From: Paradesertivirga superstes
GTDB lineage: Bacteria; Bacteroidota; Bacteroidia; Sphingobacteriales; Sphingobacteriaceae
Direction: 5' to 3'
Assembly: GCF_037622515.1 (NCBI RefSeq)
Contig: NZ_JBBJCN010000005.1
Span: 310,001-374,000, forward strand
DNA length: 64,000 nt
Part shown: positions 41,811 through 50,392 of the stretch, piece by piece
Numbering within the stretch: position 1 is the first letter of the stretch
Layout: every line of letters starts with the position of its first letter
Translations under genes and position numbers: made by a program
The notes under the pieces: generated by a model
Told to the model about the DNA's origin: nothing
Seen by the model: only the letters and a program-made list of their open reading frames with translations
Database searches by the model: none

Positions 41811-43805
41811 ATGGGAAAAAATCCTCCAGGGCCTGTAGAGAAAAAAGAGGAGCCGGATTTTATGGGACAAAACTTTCCTGAGGGCAGGAGCTTTAATACG
41901 GGATGGATTTATGTTTTGATATTTGCCCTAATTTTGGCCATTTCATTTTTTAGGGATTCTTCGTCTTCTACCCGAGAAATAACCTGGCAGGAGTTTAACC
42001 GGAACATGCTGCAACGTGGTGCAGTAGAACGGGTTGAAGTTATCAATAACGAGATAGTATCTGTTTATATCAAAAAAAGTTTTGCCAGGAGTCCGGAATT
42101 TAAGGAAGTATTCAAGCCATCTTTTGGAAAGGAACTTAATCCTGGGCCTCATTATCAGTTTACTATTGGTTCGGTTGATGCTTTTGAACGTAATCTAAAC
42201 GAAGCTCAAAGCAATTTTAAAGATGAAGCCAAAGTTTCGGTAAGATACGTGAAACGCTCTAACTGGCTGCTTCATCTGTTTGGCTGGCTGTTCCTGTTTC
42301 TTTTTATAACGTTTATATGGCAATTCGTGTTCCGTAGAATGATGAGCGGAGGAGATAGTTCTTCTGTTTTTTCTTTTGGGAAATCGACGGCTTTACTCAT
42401 GGAAAAGGAAAACAAAAGTACAGTTACCTTTGATGACGTTGCCGGACTGGAGGAAGCAAAAGTCGAGATTAAAGAAATTGTTGATTTTTTAAAGGACCCC
42501 AGCACGTACACCAGATTGGGAGCCAAAATTCCGAAAGGTATTATTATTGTTGGCCCCCCAGGAACGGGTAAAACGCTCTTGATAAAGGCTGTGGCAGGCG
42601 AAGCTCAGGTACCATTCTTTTCAATTTCAGGATCTGAATTTGTAGAGATGTTTGTAGGTGTAGGGGCGTCAAGAGTGCGCGATTTGTTTAAAAAGGCAAA
42701 AGAAAAGGCTCCATGTATTGTTTTTATTGATGAAATTGATGCTGTGGGGAGATCTCGTGGAAAAAACAACTTATATACCGGAGCTAACGATGAAAGGGAA
42801 AATACCTTAAATCAATTACTTACCGAAATGGATGGTTTCGGAACAAATAGCGGTGTAATTGTTCTGGCAGCTACCAATCGGGCCGATATGCTTGATCCCG
42901 CCTTATTAAGACCGGGCAGGTTTGACCGGCATATTTATCTGGAACTACCAAACTTTAACGAACGCCGGGCTATATTTAAGGTGCATCTGCGGCCGCTTGT
43001 GTTAGATTCTTCGTTGGAGATAGATTTCCTTGCAGCGCAAACACCGGGTTTCTCTGGTGCCGATATTGCAAACATTTGTAATGAAGCAGCATTAATAGCC
43101 GCCCGTCATAAAAAGGAAAAAGTAGACCGGCAGGATTTTTTGGAGGCTACCGACCGGGTTGTAGCGGGTTTGGAAAGGAAAAGCAAAATCATTTCTCCGG
43201 AGGAGAAGAAAATTATTGCTTACCATGAAGCAGGTCATGCAATTGTTAGCTGGCTACTAAGGTATGTGGACCCCATTACAAAAGTTTCTATTATCCCAAG
43301 AGGAAAATCACTTGGATCTGCATGGTATTTACCTGAAGAACGGCAATTGAGAACAGCAACTGAGTTTACCGAGCGCCTTTGTGCAGCGCTGGGTGGCCGT
43401 GCGGCTGAGGAAATAATTTGGGGTGAGGTTTCTTCGGGGGCCTTGGATGATTTAGAGAAAGTTACCAAGGATGCCTATATGATGGTAGCCTATTACGGGT
43501 TTAATAAAAAAATAGGCAATACAAGTTTTTATGATTCCACCGGAATGCGGGACACAGGTTTTCAAAAACCTTACAGTGAAGAAACCGCAAAAATGATCGA
43601 TCAGGAGGTCCGAAAACTGGTAGAAGAGGCTTACCAGAAAACAAAGAATATTTTAACTGACCATAAAGATCAACTAGTTCAGATTGCTGGTCGTTTGTTA
43701 GAAAAGGAGGTGATTTTTAAAGAGGATTTAGAGGATATACTTGGTAAACGCCCCACAAACCGTGCTCATCAACCAGACATTGAGGAAATAAGATCTGGTG
43801 TTTAA
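41811..43805 (+). CDS. ftsH: ATP-dependent zinc metalloprotease FtsH (stress-island copy)
   Basis: 664 residues: two transmembrane helices (about 30-50 and 145-165) flank a periplasmic domain, then AAA+ (Walker A GPPGTGKTLLIK, Walker B IVFIDEIDAVG, SRH GRFDRHIYL) and the peptidase domain with HEAGH near residue 475. It degrades membrane and regulatory proteins. Most Bacteroidota have a housekeeping FtsH elsewhere; this copy sits amid stress genes behind an FNR-like box. FtsH of this extra type has a short Gly/Pro-rich start (MGKNPPGPVEKKEEP). Confidence 0.95.
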   Translation: MGKNPPGPVEKKEEPDFMGQNFPEGRSFNTGWIYVLIFALILAISFFRDSSSSTREITWQEFNRNMLQRGAVERVEVINNEIVSVYIKKSFARSPEFKEVFKPSFGKELNPGPHYQFTIGSVDAFERNLNEAQSNFKDEAKVSVRYVKRSNWLLHLFGWLFLFLFITFIWQFVFRRMMSGGDSSSVFSFGKSTALLMEKENKSTVTFDDVAGLEEAKVEIKEIVDFLKDPSTYTRLGAKIPKGIIIVGPPGTGKTLLIKAVAGEAQVPFFSISGSEFVEMFVGVGASRVRDLFKKAKEKAPCIVFIDEIDAVGRSRGKNNLYTGANDERENTLNQLLTEMDGFGTNSGVIVLAATNRADMLDPALLRPGRFDRHIYLELPNFNERRAIFKVHLRPLVLDSSLEIDFLAAQTPGFSGADIANICNEAALIAARHKKEKVDRQDFLEATDRVVAGLERKSKIISPEEKKIIAYHEAGHAIVSWLLRYVDPITKVSIIPRGKSLGSAWYLPEERQLRTATEFTERLCAALGGRAAEEIIWGEVSSGALDDLEKVTKDAYMMVAYYGFNKKIGNTSFYDSTGMRDTGFQKPYSEETAKMIDQEVRKLVEEAYQKTKNILTDHKDQLVQIAGRLLEKEVIFKEDLEDILGKRPTNRAHQPDIEEIRSGV

Positions 43806-43875
43806 GATAATTTAAGATTTTCATAAGCAAAAAAAGTAAGGCGGGCAAGAACTCTGTTGATATTCTCGAATGATG

Positions 43876-43919
43876 ATGATGATGATCAGTTATCATGCTG
43901 ATTATAAGAAATGAATTTG
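43876..43919 (+). promoter_or_regulatory. FNR/CRP-like box and promoter of the universal stress protein gene
   Basis: TGAT-GATG-ATCA at 43877-43888 (14-base box from 43876), inside a short GAT triplet run, then TGAATTTG at 43912-43919 (one mismatch to TAnnTTTG). TTTG begins exactly 40 bases after the start of the box. Confidence 0.6.
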
Positions 43920-44021
43920 ACTTTCTTATCAGCTCTTTGAGCGATGAAAGTCATAGGTTTTTACTCTTTTTCTGCTCAATTTTATTGCTTTCTGTTTTTT
44001 TTTTCAACCAATTTTTTTACT

Positions 44022-44813
44022 ATGAAAAAGATATTGGTACCAATAGATTTCTCTCGGGGAGCCCGGGCAGCTAGCGAATATGCAGCTTCTCTTGCCAGGA
44101 TATTTATGGGCGAAATATACCTTGTATACGTTTTTACAGAACCAATAGCTGTTATAGAAGGAACTGCGGTGGCATGGCCCGTAAAGGGAGGCGAGTCGCA
44201 GGAAAAGAATGATGCCCTGGTAGAGAATGAAATCAATTATTTAAAAGATACGTACGGTGTAAATGTTGAAGGATATGCCCTGATTGGTTCCAGGACAGAT
44301 ACAATAAATGATCTGATAAATGAGATCAGTGCGGATTTAGTGGTTATGGGTACAGGAAATACTGCCTTAAGTATAATAAGAAAAATTAAAACACCCGTTC
44401 TGTTGGTTCCGGAAAACGCTTCTTTTGTGCCTGTTAAACATATTGTATTAGCTGCTGATTTTAATGAAGTAACTAATATTGAATGTTTTAATCTTTTATT
44501 AGAATTCGCAGGTAAAATCGATGCCATGCTTCAGGTATTACATGTGAAAAGACAACATGACGAAGATCAGCCTGATAGTCCCGGAAAACAGCAGCTGCAC
44601 GATGTTTTATCTAAAATTACTTATTGGTACCAGGAGGTGGAAGCTGAAAGTGTTGAACAAGGGATCGGAAATTTTATTGAGAGTCATCCTGCGGAATTAC
44701 TGGTAATGGTTGCACATTCTCACAATGTTTTTGAACGGATTTTCGGCACTGTTCATACCAGTTCTATGATCTATGAAACCAAATTACCCTTATTGGTTTT
44801 AGAAGACAAATAG
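44022..44813 (+). CDS. Tandem-domain universal stress protein
   Basis: 263 residues from MKKILVPIDFS (44022); the longer frame from 43944 adds a Phe-rich tail unlike the family. Two UspA domains: 1-135 (DFSRGARAASEYAASLARIF, SADLVVMGTGNTALSIIRKI, IKTPVLLVPEN) and 136-263 (VKHIVLAADFN, PAELLVMVAHSHNVFERIFG, KLPLLVLED). No canonical ATP-binding GxxGS segment in either, so non-ATP-binding class is likely. Confidence 0.9.
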   Translation: MKKILVPIDFSRGARAASEYAASLARIFMGEIYLVYVFTEPIAVIEGTAVAWPVKGGESQEKNDALVENEINYLKDTYGVNVEGYALIGSRTDTINDLINEISADLVVMGTGNTALSIIRKIKTPVLLVPENASFVPVKHIVLAADFNEVTNIECFNLLLEFAGKIDAMLQVLHVKRQHDEDQPDSPGKQQLHDVLSKITYWYQEVEAESVEQGIGNFIESHPAELLVMVAHSHNVFERIFGTVHTSSMIYETKLPLLVLEDK

Positions 44814-44878
44814 TAATTATACCTTTTTTCTAAGCTTAGTTAGCTTGAGATGATTTCCAGCCCAATATGTCAGTGGTT

Positions 44879-45520
44879 TCATTGTGTTCTTTTGTATGTC
44901 CCGATTAATTCTCCAAATCCAATTATGTGACCGCTCATTGCTTTTTCCAATTGTATTTTCCTTGTATTCTGACTCAAGTCGAGTAATGCATTTAGGGCAT
45001 AAACTTTAAAGAAATAACGATGTGTACCCGAAGGAGGGCAAGGGCCGCCATAGCCATTTTTCTCAAAATCATTAACTCCAACTGTTCCATGTATCACATT
45101 TTCTTTAATGTGATGGGTAAGGGGAATATTCCATACAAGCCAATGCGCCCAGGTTGCGATGGGTGCATCTGGGTCATCCACAATTATTGCCAGGCATTTA
45201 GCTTCATCCGGAATGTGTTCAATTTCAAGCGGAGGATTAACGTTTTTACCATCGCAAGTAAATTTTGCCGGTATCGATTCCATGTTTTGGAATACCGGAC
45301 TGCTAACCTTCAATTCTTTATAATAGACAGAGGTAGTTGCCTCAACTTCGTCATTAAGATCGCCGGTAGTTTCTTCAGTCCCGGAAGTAAACGTGTCCAC
45401 TCCTTTAATAAAATCCGGATCTTCTAAATGAATGATCGGATCATCGGCATCAAGGGGTATTTGAGTTTGCGGAATATTTGTTGGTAAGGCTGTGTCGATT
45501 GTTTTTCTTGTCTTTTTCAT
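44879..45520 (-). CDS. YbhB/YbcL (Raf kinase inhibitor/PEBP-like) protein
   Basis: 213 residues with an acidic N-terminal extension of about 70 residues (LDADDPIIHLEDPDFIKGVD) before the PEBP fold: FTCDGKNVNPPLEIEH, IVDDPDAPIATWAHWLVWNIP, GYGGPCPPSGTHRYFFKVYAL, HIIGFGELIGTY. No signal peptide. Bacterial family members are usually small and of unknown ligand. It lies 23 bases after the erythromycin-esterase-like gene on the same strand. Confidence 0.9.
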   Translation of the reverse strand: MKKTRKTIDTALPTNIPQTQIPLDADDPIIHLEDPDFIKGVDTFTSGTEETTGDLNDEVEATTSVYYKELKVSSPVFQNMESIPAKFTCDGKNVNPPLEIEHIPDEAKCLAIIVDDPDAPIATWAHWLVWNIPLTHHIKENVIHGTVGVNDFEKNGYGGPCPPSGTHRYFFKVYALNALLDLSQNTRKIQLEKAMSGHIIGFGELIGTYKRTQ

Positions 45521-45543
45521 GTAGAGTGTTTAATAGATAATAA

Positions 45544-46878
45544 TTACTCGCCAAATGGATAAGTTTCAGGTATTTGCGATTTATCGGGTTGTAAATGAAG
45601 GGCGTGCAGAGCCCTGGTTTCATCCAGATATATAAAAGCATCATATCGCAGGGGCAAAATACTTGGTACATAATTTCCATATTCATTCGCAGGGTTATAG
45701 ACAACTCCAATAGCGCGGTGTCCCAGATGATTTTCCATCAGGATATCATGATTAGCGAAATCATCCATTATCAGTAATTTGTTTTGTTGTCCTGCTGCAT
45801 GCAGGTAATATTCCCAGCTGCCTTTTTTTGCCTCAGGCATTTCCATTATTTGCATAGGCGCACCCCAGCTTTTCCCGGCAGTTACCGAGCCTTTATACGA
45901 TCCAAATCCTACTAGTACAACACCTTTATCTGCATGCTGCATTCTTGCCAGTTCGCCAATATTAAACATTCCCTCATCAATCATGTCTGTTGCTCTTGCA
46001 TCTCCAATATGTGTATTATGTTCCCATACAATAGCTTTGGAATTTTCTCCATGAAAGGCAAGCAGGCGGTTTAAAGTTTCAGTCATGTGCCTGTCGCGTA
46101 CATTCCAGCTATGCGGTCCTCCTTCTACCATGGCTCTGTAATATTTTTCAGCATGCACTGTTACCAGGGCATTCTGCTCGGCGCTAAATACATTTTCATG
46201 ATCAGAGTTGTAATGAGGAGACTTTTGCTGTATCACTTTAAGAAGGTTAACAACTTCATGCTGACAAAGTTGTGGAACAAGCCTCGCGGCCCGGGCATAA
46301 GCTCTTCCTTCGTCTTTCCGGTAAGGCTCAAAACAATGGAAAGCATCTTCAGCTACTTTAAAAGCAGCAGGATCAATTTTTTTAAGGTAATTCATTATGC
46401 TCTCCATGCTTTCCCATAAGCTATATACATCCAGACCATAAAATCCGGCCTTCTTATTTGCAGGTAGCACGGAGTTATGTTTCTGCATCAATCCGGCAAG
46501 GGCAGCTATTTCCCAGTTGCCCCACATCCACGTTGGCCAGCGGTTAAATTGGTGCAATACCTTTAAAGCGGTGTAGTTATCAGTGTCATAACCTTTAATA
46601 AAACGGTTCAAACGATAACAATCGGGCCAGTCGCCCTCCACAGCAATAAAATTAAATCCTTTTTCTTCAATAAGCTTCTTTGAAATATGAGTGCGCCAGG
46701 TATAATACTCATGCGTGCCGTGACTGGCCTCTCCCAGCATTACAATTCTTGAATTCCCTATACGGTCAAATAGCGGTTGTAAATCTTCCTTTGCATTCAG
46801 GGGATAGCTCCACTGCTTAATGGCCCCGATTGTCGCAGGCTCATCTATAGTGATTTTATGTCTGCTATCTCGTCTCAT
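45544..46878 (-). CDS. Erythromycin esterase-like protein (stress type)
   Basis: 444 residues. Conserved EreA/B family points: MLGEASHGTHEYYTWRTHIS near residue 45, FIAVEGDWPDCYRLN, AIVWEHNTHIGDARATDM and GVVLVGFGSYKGSVTAG, plus HRAIGVVYNPANE. True macrolide esterases are uncommon in such genomes; proteins of this type are typically in stress clusters beside phosphoribosyltransferases. It is probably a hydrolase with an unknown substrate. Divergent from DUF892/hydrolase/PRT genes across an intergenic region with two FNR-like boxes. Confidence 0.88.
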   Translation of the reverse strand: MRRDSRHKITIDEPATIGAIKQWSYPLNAKEDLQPLFDRIGNSRIVMLGEASHGTHEYYTWRTHISKKLIEEKGFNFIAVEGDWPDCYRLNRFIKGYDTDNYTALKVLHQFNRWPTWMWGNWEIAALAGLMQKHNSVLPANKKAGFYGLDVYSLWESMESIMNYLKKIDPAAFKVAEDAFHCFEPYRKDEGRAYARAARLVPQLCQHEVVNLLKVIQQKSPHYNSDHENVFSAEQNALVTVHAEKYYRAMVEGGPHSWNVRDRHMTETLNRLLAFHGENSKAIVWEHNTHIGDARATDMIDEGMFNIGELARMQHADKGVVLVGFGSYKGSVTAGKSWGAPMQIMEMPEAKKGSWEYYLHAAGQQNKLLIMDDFANHDILMENHLGHRAIGVVYNPANEYGNYVPSILPLRYDAFIYLDETRALHALHLQPDKSQIPETYPFGE

Positions 46879-46989
46879 AACGCTGCTTTTTATTTGTCAT
46901 TTCAGATCCTAAATCCGGACTCAGAAAGGTGATGTTTTCGTTAGTTTTCGCCGGATCAGCTCAATTTTTTTTCTTTTAAAGAGATACAT

Positions 46990-47033
46990 CAAAACAAGCT
47001 CATTTTGTGGGTTTTATGGATGATAATTGTCAG
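46990..47033 (-). promoter_or_regulatory. FNR/CRP-like box and promoter of the erythromycin-esterase-like gene
   Basis: Minus-strand box TGAC-AATT-ATCA (47021-47032, one mismatch) and TTGTTTTG with TTTG at 46993-46990, exactly 40 bases from the box start (47033). One mismatch to TAnnTTTG. Confidence 0.5.
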
Positions 47034-47041
47034 ATGTTAGT

Positions 47042-47085
47042 CTGATGATTATCATGCCGTTAGCCTCGAAAGCAGGCTAAATTTG
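47042..47085 (+). promoter_or_regulatory. FNR/CRP-like box and promoter of the second DUF892 operon
   Basis: CTGATGATTATCAT at 47042-47055 (exact TGAT-N4-ATCA) and a perfect -7 TAAATTTG at 47078-47085. The box centre is about 42 bases before the predicted start site, the class II activator position for FNR/CRP. Confidence 0.7.
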
Positions 47086-47107
47086 AGATTAAATAATATA
47101 AAACACC

Positions 47108-47635
47108 ATGGAAAATAATTCTCATATCAGCACTCTTCATAATCTGATAGATTATGATATCAGCCGGTTTATAAGCGCAGAAGTGCAGTTAAAAAACAGC
47201 ATACCAGAATGGATGGTTAAAGCCAGTTCGTTACAGTTAAAAAATGTTCTGCAGAAATATCTCAATTTTGTACAACAGCATGTAGAGAGGTTAGAAGATT
47301 TTTTTGAAGAGGAAAAAATAGATTCTTTGAGCTTAAATAATCCTTTGATGCAGGCATATATTAATGATACAAATGAGAAGATCTCTATTTGTACTCATAT
47401 TGAGGTTAAGGATGCTTGTCTGCTTTCCTGTATACAGGCTATTAATCATTTTAAAATAAGTACTTACGGAACAGCGGCGGCATTCGCAAATGCCCTTGGG
47501 ATGGAAAAATCTGCAGCGATTTTTCATGAAGCCGAAATTAATGAGAAGCACATCGACGACCGCTTATCTCAACTGGCGGAACACGAGATTAATTTTAAAG
47601 CGAAGTCGCCGATTGTTTTGCCGGAAAATAATTAA
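47108..47635 (+). CDS. DUF892 (YciE/YciF) ferritin-like protein, second copy
   Basis: 175 residues, helical bundle as in the copy at 41098: LIDYDISRFISAEVQLKNS, LQKYLNFVQQHVERLEDFF, CIQAINHFKISTYGTAAAF. As in the other copy the HxE of the last helix is replaced (HFK). It starts a three-gene run with an alpha/beta hydrolase two bases downstream and a phosphoribosyltransferase 35 bases beyond that. Confidence 0.82.
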   Translation: MENNSHISTLHNLIDYDISRFISAEVQLKNSIPEWMVKASSLQLKNVLQKYLNFVQQHVERLEDFFEEEKIDSLSLNNPLMQAYINDTNEKISICTHIEVKDACLLSCIQAINHFKISTYGTAAAFANALGMEKSAAIFHEAEINEKHIDDRLSQLAEHEINFKAKSPIVLPENN

Positions 47636-47637
47636 AA

Positions 47638-48288
47638 ATGGAAATGCGTTTTGCTAAAGAAGTAGTCATTCCGGTTAACAAAGTAACCTTGAGGGGCGAA
47701 CTGATTATACCGATGAGGGCAAGTGCGATTATCGTTTTTTCGCATGGCAGCGGAAGCGGCAGATTTAGCGTACGCAATCAAATGGTGGCAAAATACCTTC
47801 AGGAAAAGAACTTCGGTACCCTTTTATTTGATTTACTTACCGAGGAGGAGGACGAGGATTATGATAACAGGTTTAACATCGACCTATTAAGTAAACGGTT
47901 GACCGGAGTTACAGAATGGTTAAGCATCTATCATGCCTCAAAAGACAGCAGTATCGGATATTTTGGCGCAAGCACAGGTGCTGCATCAGCTTTACAGGCT
48001 GCCTCTGAGTTAAAAACCGTCAAAGCTATTGTTTCGAGAGGGGGCAGGCCAGATCTGGCAATGAAATCTTTATTTGGTGTAGTTGCGCCTACTTTATTAA
48101 TTGTTGGAGGATTTGATAAGGTGGTGCTGGAGCTCAATCAGCGGGTGTTTGAGAAACTTCAATGCCCTAAAAAGTTAGTTGTAGTGGAGGGTGCAACGCA
48201 TTTATTTCAGGAACCGGGTAAATTGGATAAGGTGGCAAGGCTGGCATACGATTGGTTTGAAAAATACCTAAACCCGGTAACAGTTTAA
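47638..48288 (+). CDS. Dienelactone-hydrolase-like alpha/beta hydrolase
   Basis: 216 residues with SHGSGSGRFSVRN, nucleophile elbow GYFGASTGAASAL (Ser about residue 105), acid in VGGFDKVV and His in GATHLFQEPG. The compact form without a lid matches dienelactone hydrolase-type proteins of stress clusters. The gene begins two bases after the DUF892 gene. In mycobacteria this domain is fused to a phosphoribosyltransferase (Rv0571c-type); here the two are adjacent genes. Confidence 0.9.
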   Translation: MEMRFAKEVVIPVNKVTLRGELIIPMRASAIIVFSHGSGSGRFSVRNQMVAKYLQEKNFGTLLFDLLTEEEDEDYDNRFNIDLLSKRLTGVTEWLSIYHASKDSSIGYFGASTGAASALQAASELKTVKAIVSRGGRPDLAMKSLFGVVAPTLLIVGGFDKVVLELNQRVFEKLQCPKKLVVVEGATHLFQEPGKLDKVARLAYDWFEKYLNPVTV

Positions 48289-48323
48289 ATCTGCCATATT
48301 TTTAATTAGTAAACATCTATCAT

Positions 48324-48959
48324 ATGTTTCTCGACAGATTAGAAGCGGGTTCGTTATTGGCTATTAAGCTTAAAAAGTATAAAAATGACCCAGGGGTAGT
48401 ATTGGCAGTGCCAAGAGGAGGAGTGCCGGTTGCTTATGGGGTAGCCAATGAACTGGGATTCCCATTAGAAGTGATCTTCACCAGGAAGATCGGGCATCCC
48501 GGAAACGAAGAATATGCTATTGGAGCTGCAAGTCTCACTGATTATTTCATAATACCTCATGCAAATGTCTCAGAAGAATATATCACTCAGGAAGTGCAGA
48601 AGGTGAGAATAAGGTTGAAAGAAATGTATACTAAGTTTATGGGAGACAGTGTTCCTATAAATCTTAAAGGAAAAACCGTTATCGTAATTGATGACGGGAT
48701 CGCAACTGGAAATACAATGATGGAGACCGTAAATATACTTCGTAAAAGCGAGCCGGGTAAAATTGTTATTGCTGTACCCGTGGCGTCAAAAAGTGCCATT
48801 CAGAAATTGTCGCAAGAGGTTGATGAGGTAATTGTGGTTATGGTACCTCATGAATTTTTTGGGGTAGGCGCATTTTATCAAAATTTTCAGCAGGTAAGCG
48901 ATGAAAACGTGATGTTCTATTTAAATAAATTAAGGAGCTTGCGAAAAGCCAGTATATAA
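48324..48959 (+). CDS. Phosphoribosyltransferase-family protein
   Basis: 211 residues with VVLAVPRGGVPVAYGVA at the N-terminus and the PRPP-binding loop VIVIDDGIATGNTM (about 130-143). The pattern fits the stress-associated PRTase type rather than a purine/pyrimidine salvage enzyme. 35 bases after the alpha/beta hydrolase gene. Confidence 0.9.
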   Translation: MFLDRLEAGSLLAIKLKKYKNDPGVVLAVPRGGVPVAYGVANELGFPLEVIFTRKIGHPGNEEYAIGAASLTDYFIIPHANVSEEYITQEVQKVRIRLKEMYTKFMGDSVPINLKGKTVIVIDDGIATGNTMMETVNILRKSEPGKIVIAVPVASKSAIQKLSQEVDEVIVVMVPHEFFGVGAFYQNFQQVSDENVMFYLNKLRSLRKASI

Positions 48960-49034
48960 AATCACAAGTGAATGAAGTAGATCAATAATCATGTCAGTCG
49001 TCCATTAAAGAAATCAGCATCAATATACATTAAT

Positions 49035-49739
49035 ATGAAAACTGATATACAAATCCAGAAAGATGTGATGGACGAGCTAAACTGGGAGCCTTCCATAAAT
49101 GCTTCTGAGATTGGTGTAGCGGTTAAAAATGGAATTGTTACTTTATCCGGTAAAGTTGATAGCTACTCAAAAAAACTAACCGCCGAGAAAGCGGCAAAGA
49201 GAGTTGCCGGCGTCAAAGCTGTTGCCGAAGAGATACATGTCGGGGTTCCTTTAGGCTATTCTAAGACGGATGCGGAGATTGCTGAAATTGTGCTTACTGC
49301 ATTACAATGGCATACAGCTGTACAAGAAGAACGGGTGAAAATAAAAGTTGAAGAAGGAAATGTAACTCTTGAAGGGGAGGTCGAATGGGAGTATCAGAGA
49401 GCTTCAGCAAAAACTGCCATTGAGCAGTTGGCCGGGATCAGATCTATCACAAATTTAATTACTGTTAAGCCCCAGATATCGGCAATGGATATTCGGCAGA
49501 AAATTAGCTCTGCGTTTCACAGGAGTGCGAGTATTGATTCTGGAAAAATTAATGTAATTGTGGAGAATAGTAAGGTGGTTTTAACCGGAAAGGTTCGGTC
49601 ATTAGCTGAAAAAGAAGATGCCGAAACAGCGGCATGGTCGGCGCCGGGAATTATAAGTGTTGAGAATAAACTGGAGGTCGAATTAGCAGAACATTCTTTG
49701 AAAAAAAAAAGGTCGGGAAATAATACTTTAGAAATTTAA
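49035..49739 (+). CDS. Triple BON-domain protein
   Basis: 234 residues, three consecutive BON domains of about 70 residues (each with VKNGIVTLSGKV, VEEGNVTLEGEVEW, VENSKVVLTGKV and a VAGVKAV/LAGIRSI/APGIISV turn). No signal peptide, so probably cytoplasmic, unlike OsmY. Binds membranes or other ligands. Common beside universal stress proteins. It follows the PRTase by 75 bases. Confidence 0.9.
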   Translation: MKTDIQIQKDVMDELNWEPSINASEIGVAVKNGIVTLSGKVDSYSKKLTAEKAAKRVAGVKAVAEEIHVGVPLGYSKTDAEIAEIVLTALQWHTAVQEERVKIKVEEGNVTLEGEVEWEYQRASAKTAIEQLAGIRSITNLITVKPQISAMDIRQKISSAFHRSASIDSGKINVIVENSKVVLTGKVRSLAEKEDAETAAWSAPGIISVENKLEVELAEHSLKKKRSGNNTLEI

Positions 49740-49741
49740 AG

Positions 49742-49984
49742 TTAAAACCTGAGTTTCTCGTTTAATAATTCATTCAGTTCCTTATTATTCATTTGAAGAA
49801 GTAATGACCCGAAAAATACTGCGGATTTATCCTGTGCCTGAAAATGGCGTAATACTGCCCTCCTGATTTTATTATGATCTAAATTTCCTTCTGCGATAGT
49901 CTGTTTTAAATATTCAATAAAAGTATTTGCCCTGTTATATTTATGTTCCTCCAGATATCCTGAAGCGGTAGTCTTAACATCCAT
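49742..49984 (-). CDS. Small protein of unknown function (80 residues)
   Basis: A helical 80-residue protein (TIAEGNLDHNKIRRAVLRHF, LQMNNKELNELLNEKL) with no recognised domain. No membrane segment. It ends two bases from the BON gene on the opposite strand and is 18 bases downstream of the small membrane protein frame at 50003, so the two may be co-transcribed. Confidence 0.6.
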   Translation of the reverse strand: MDVKTTASGYLEEHKYNRANTFIEYLKQTIAEGNLDHNKIRRAVLRHFQAQDKSAVFFGSLLLQMNNKELNELLNEKLRF

Positions 49985-50002
49985 TCTAATCCTGTTACCT
50001 GG

Positions 50003-50134
50003 TTACGATGAATAAATTGAAAGACCTAATACCAGGAGAGTCAAAATAGCGTAGATTAAAATATCAAACTTCCGGGATTGATCTGCACTGAATTTATGTT
50101 TATGAGGAGCTGAGTTATAAGTTTTAACAATCAT
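50003..50134 (-). CDS. Small single-pass membrane protein (43 residues)
   Basis: From ATG 50134: a polar, His-rich head (MIVKTYNSAPHKHKFSADQ) and one transmembrane helix (ILIYAILTLLVLGLSIYSS). Too short for most gene callers, but the clean head-plus-helix layout and its place before the 80-residue gene support it. Function unknown. Confidence 0.55.
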   Translation of the reverse strand: MIVKTYNSAPHKHKFSADQSRKFDILIYAILTLLVLGLSIYSS

Positions 50135-50392
50135 AAATAGGTGTTTTTCTATTTTTTGTGCAATTCTAAGGCCAAAACCCAGATTGTTTTATTAAAAAAA
50201 TATATTCTACTAATAGGAAATAAAGCAAAGTCTTTAATTAAGCCCTTAGTGCCTGATGCACAATAAATAGGGCAGGAGGTGTCTTGCATAAAAAGCAGTT
50301 TTAATAAAATCGAACAGTTGTTTTAAGGTTTTGGCTGAGGTAGATATATTGCATTACCCAGAGCTTTTAAGCTGCATGGTTAATCTTAAATT
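50135..50392. other. 258-base AT-rich gap, no gene seen
   Basis: Lies between two minus-strand genes; its left end should hold the promoter of the small membrane protein, but no clear TAnnTTTG was found there. Confidence 0.4.

Noticed and set aside
43871..43888. GAT triplet run as a microsatellite
   Set aside because: Only about five units, and the last ones form an exact FNR-type palindrome in register with a promoter, which is a better explanation.
45020..45427. 135-codon plus-strand frame inside the YbhB-like gene
   Set aside because: Antisense shadow; the minus-strand frame has intact PEBP motifs.
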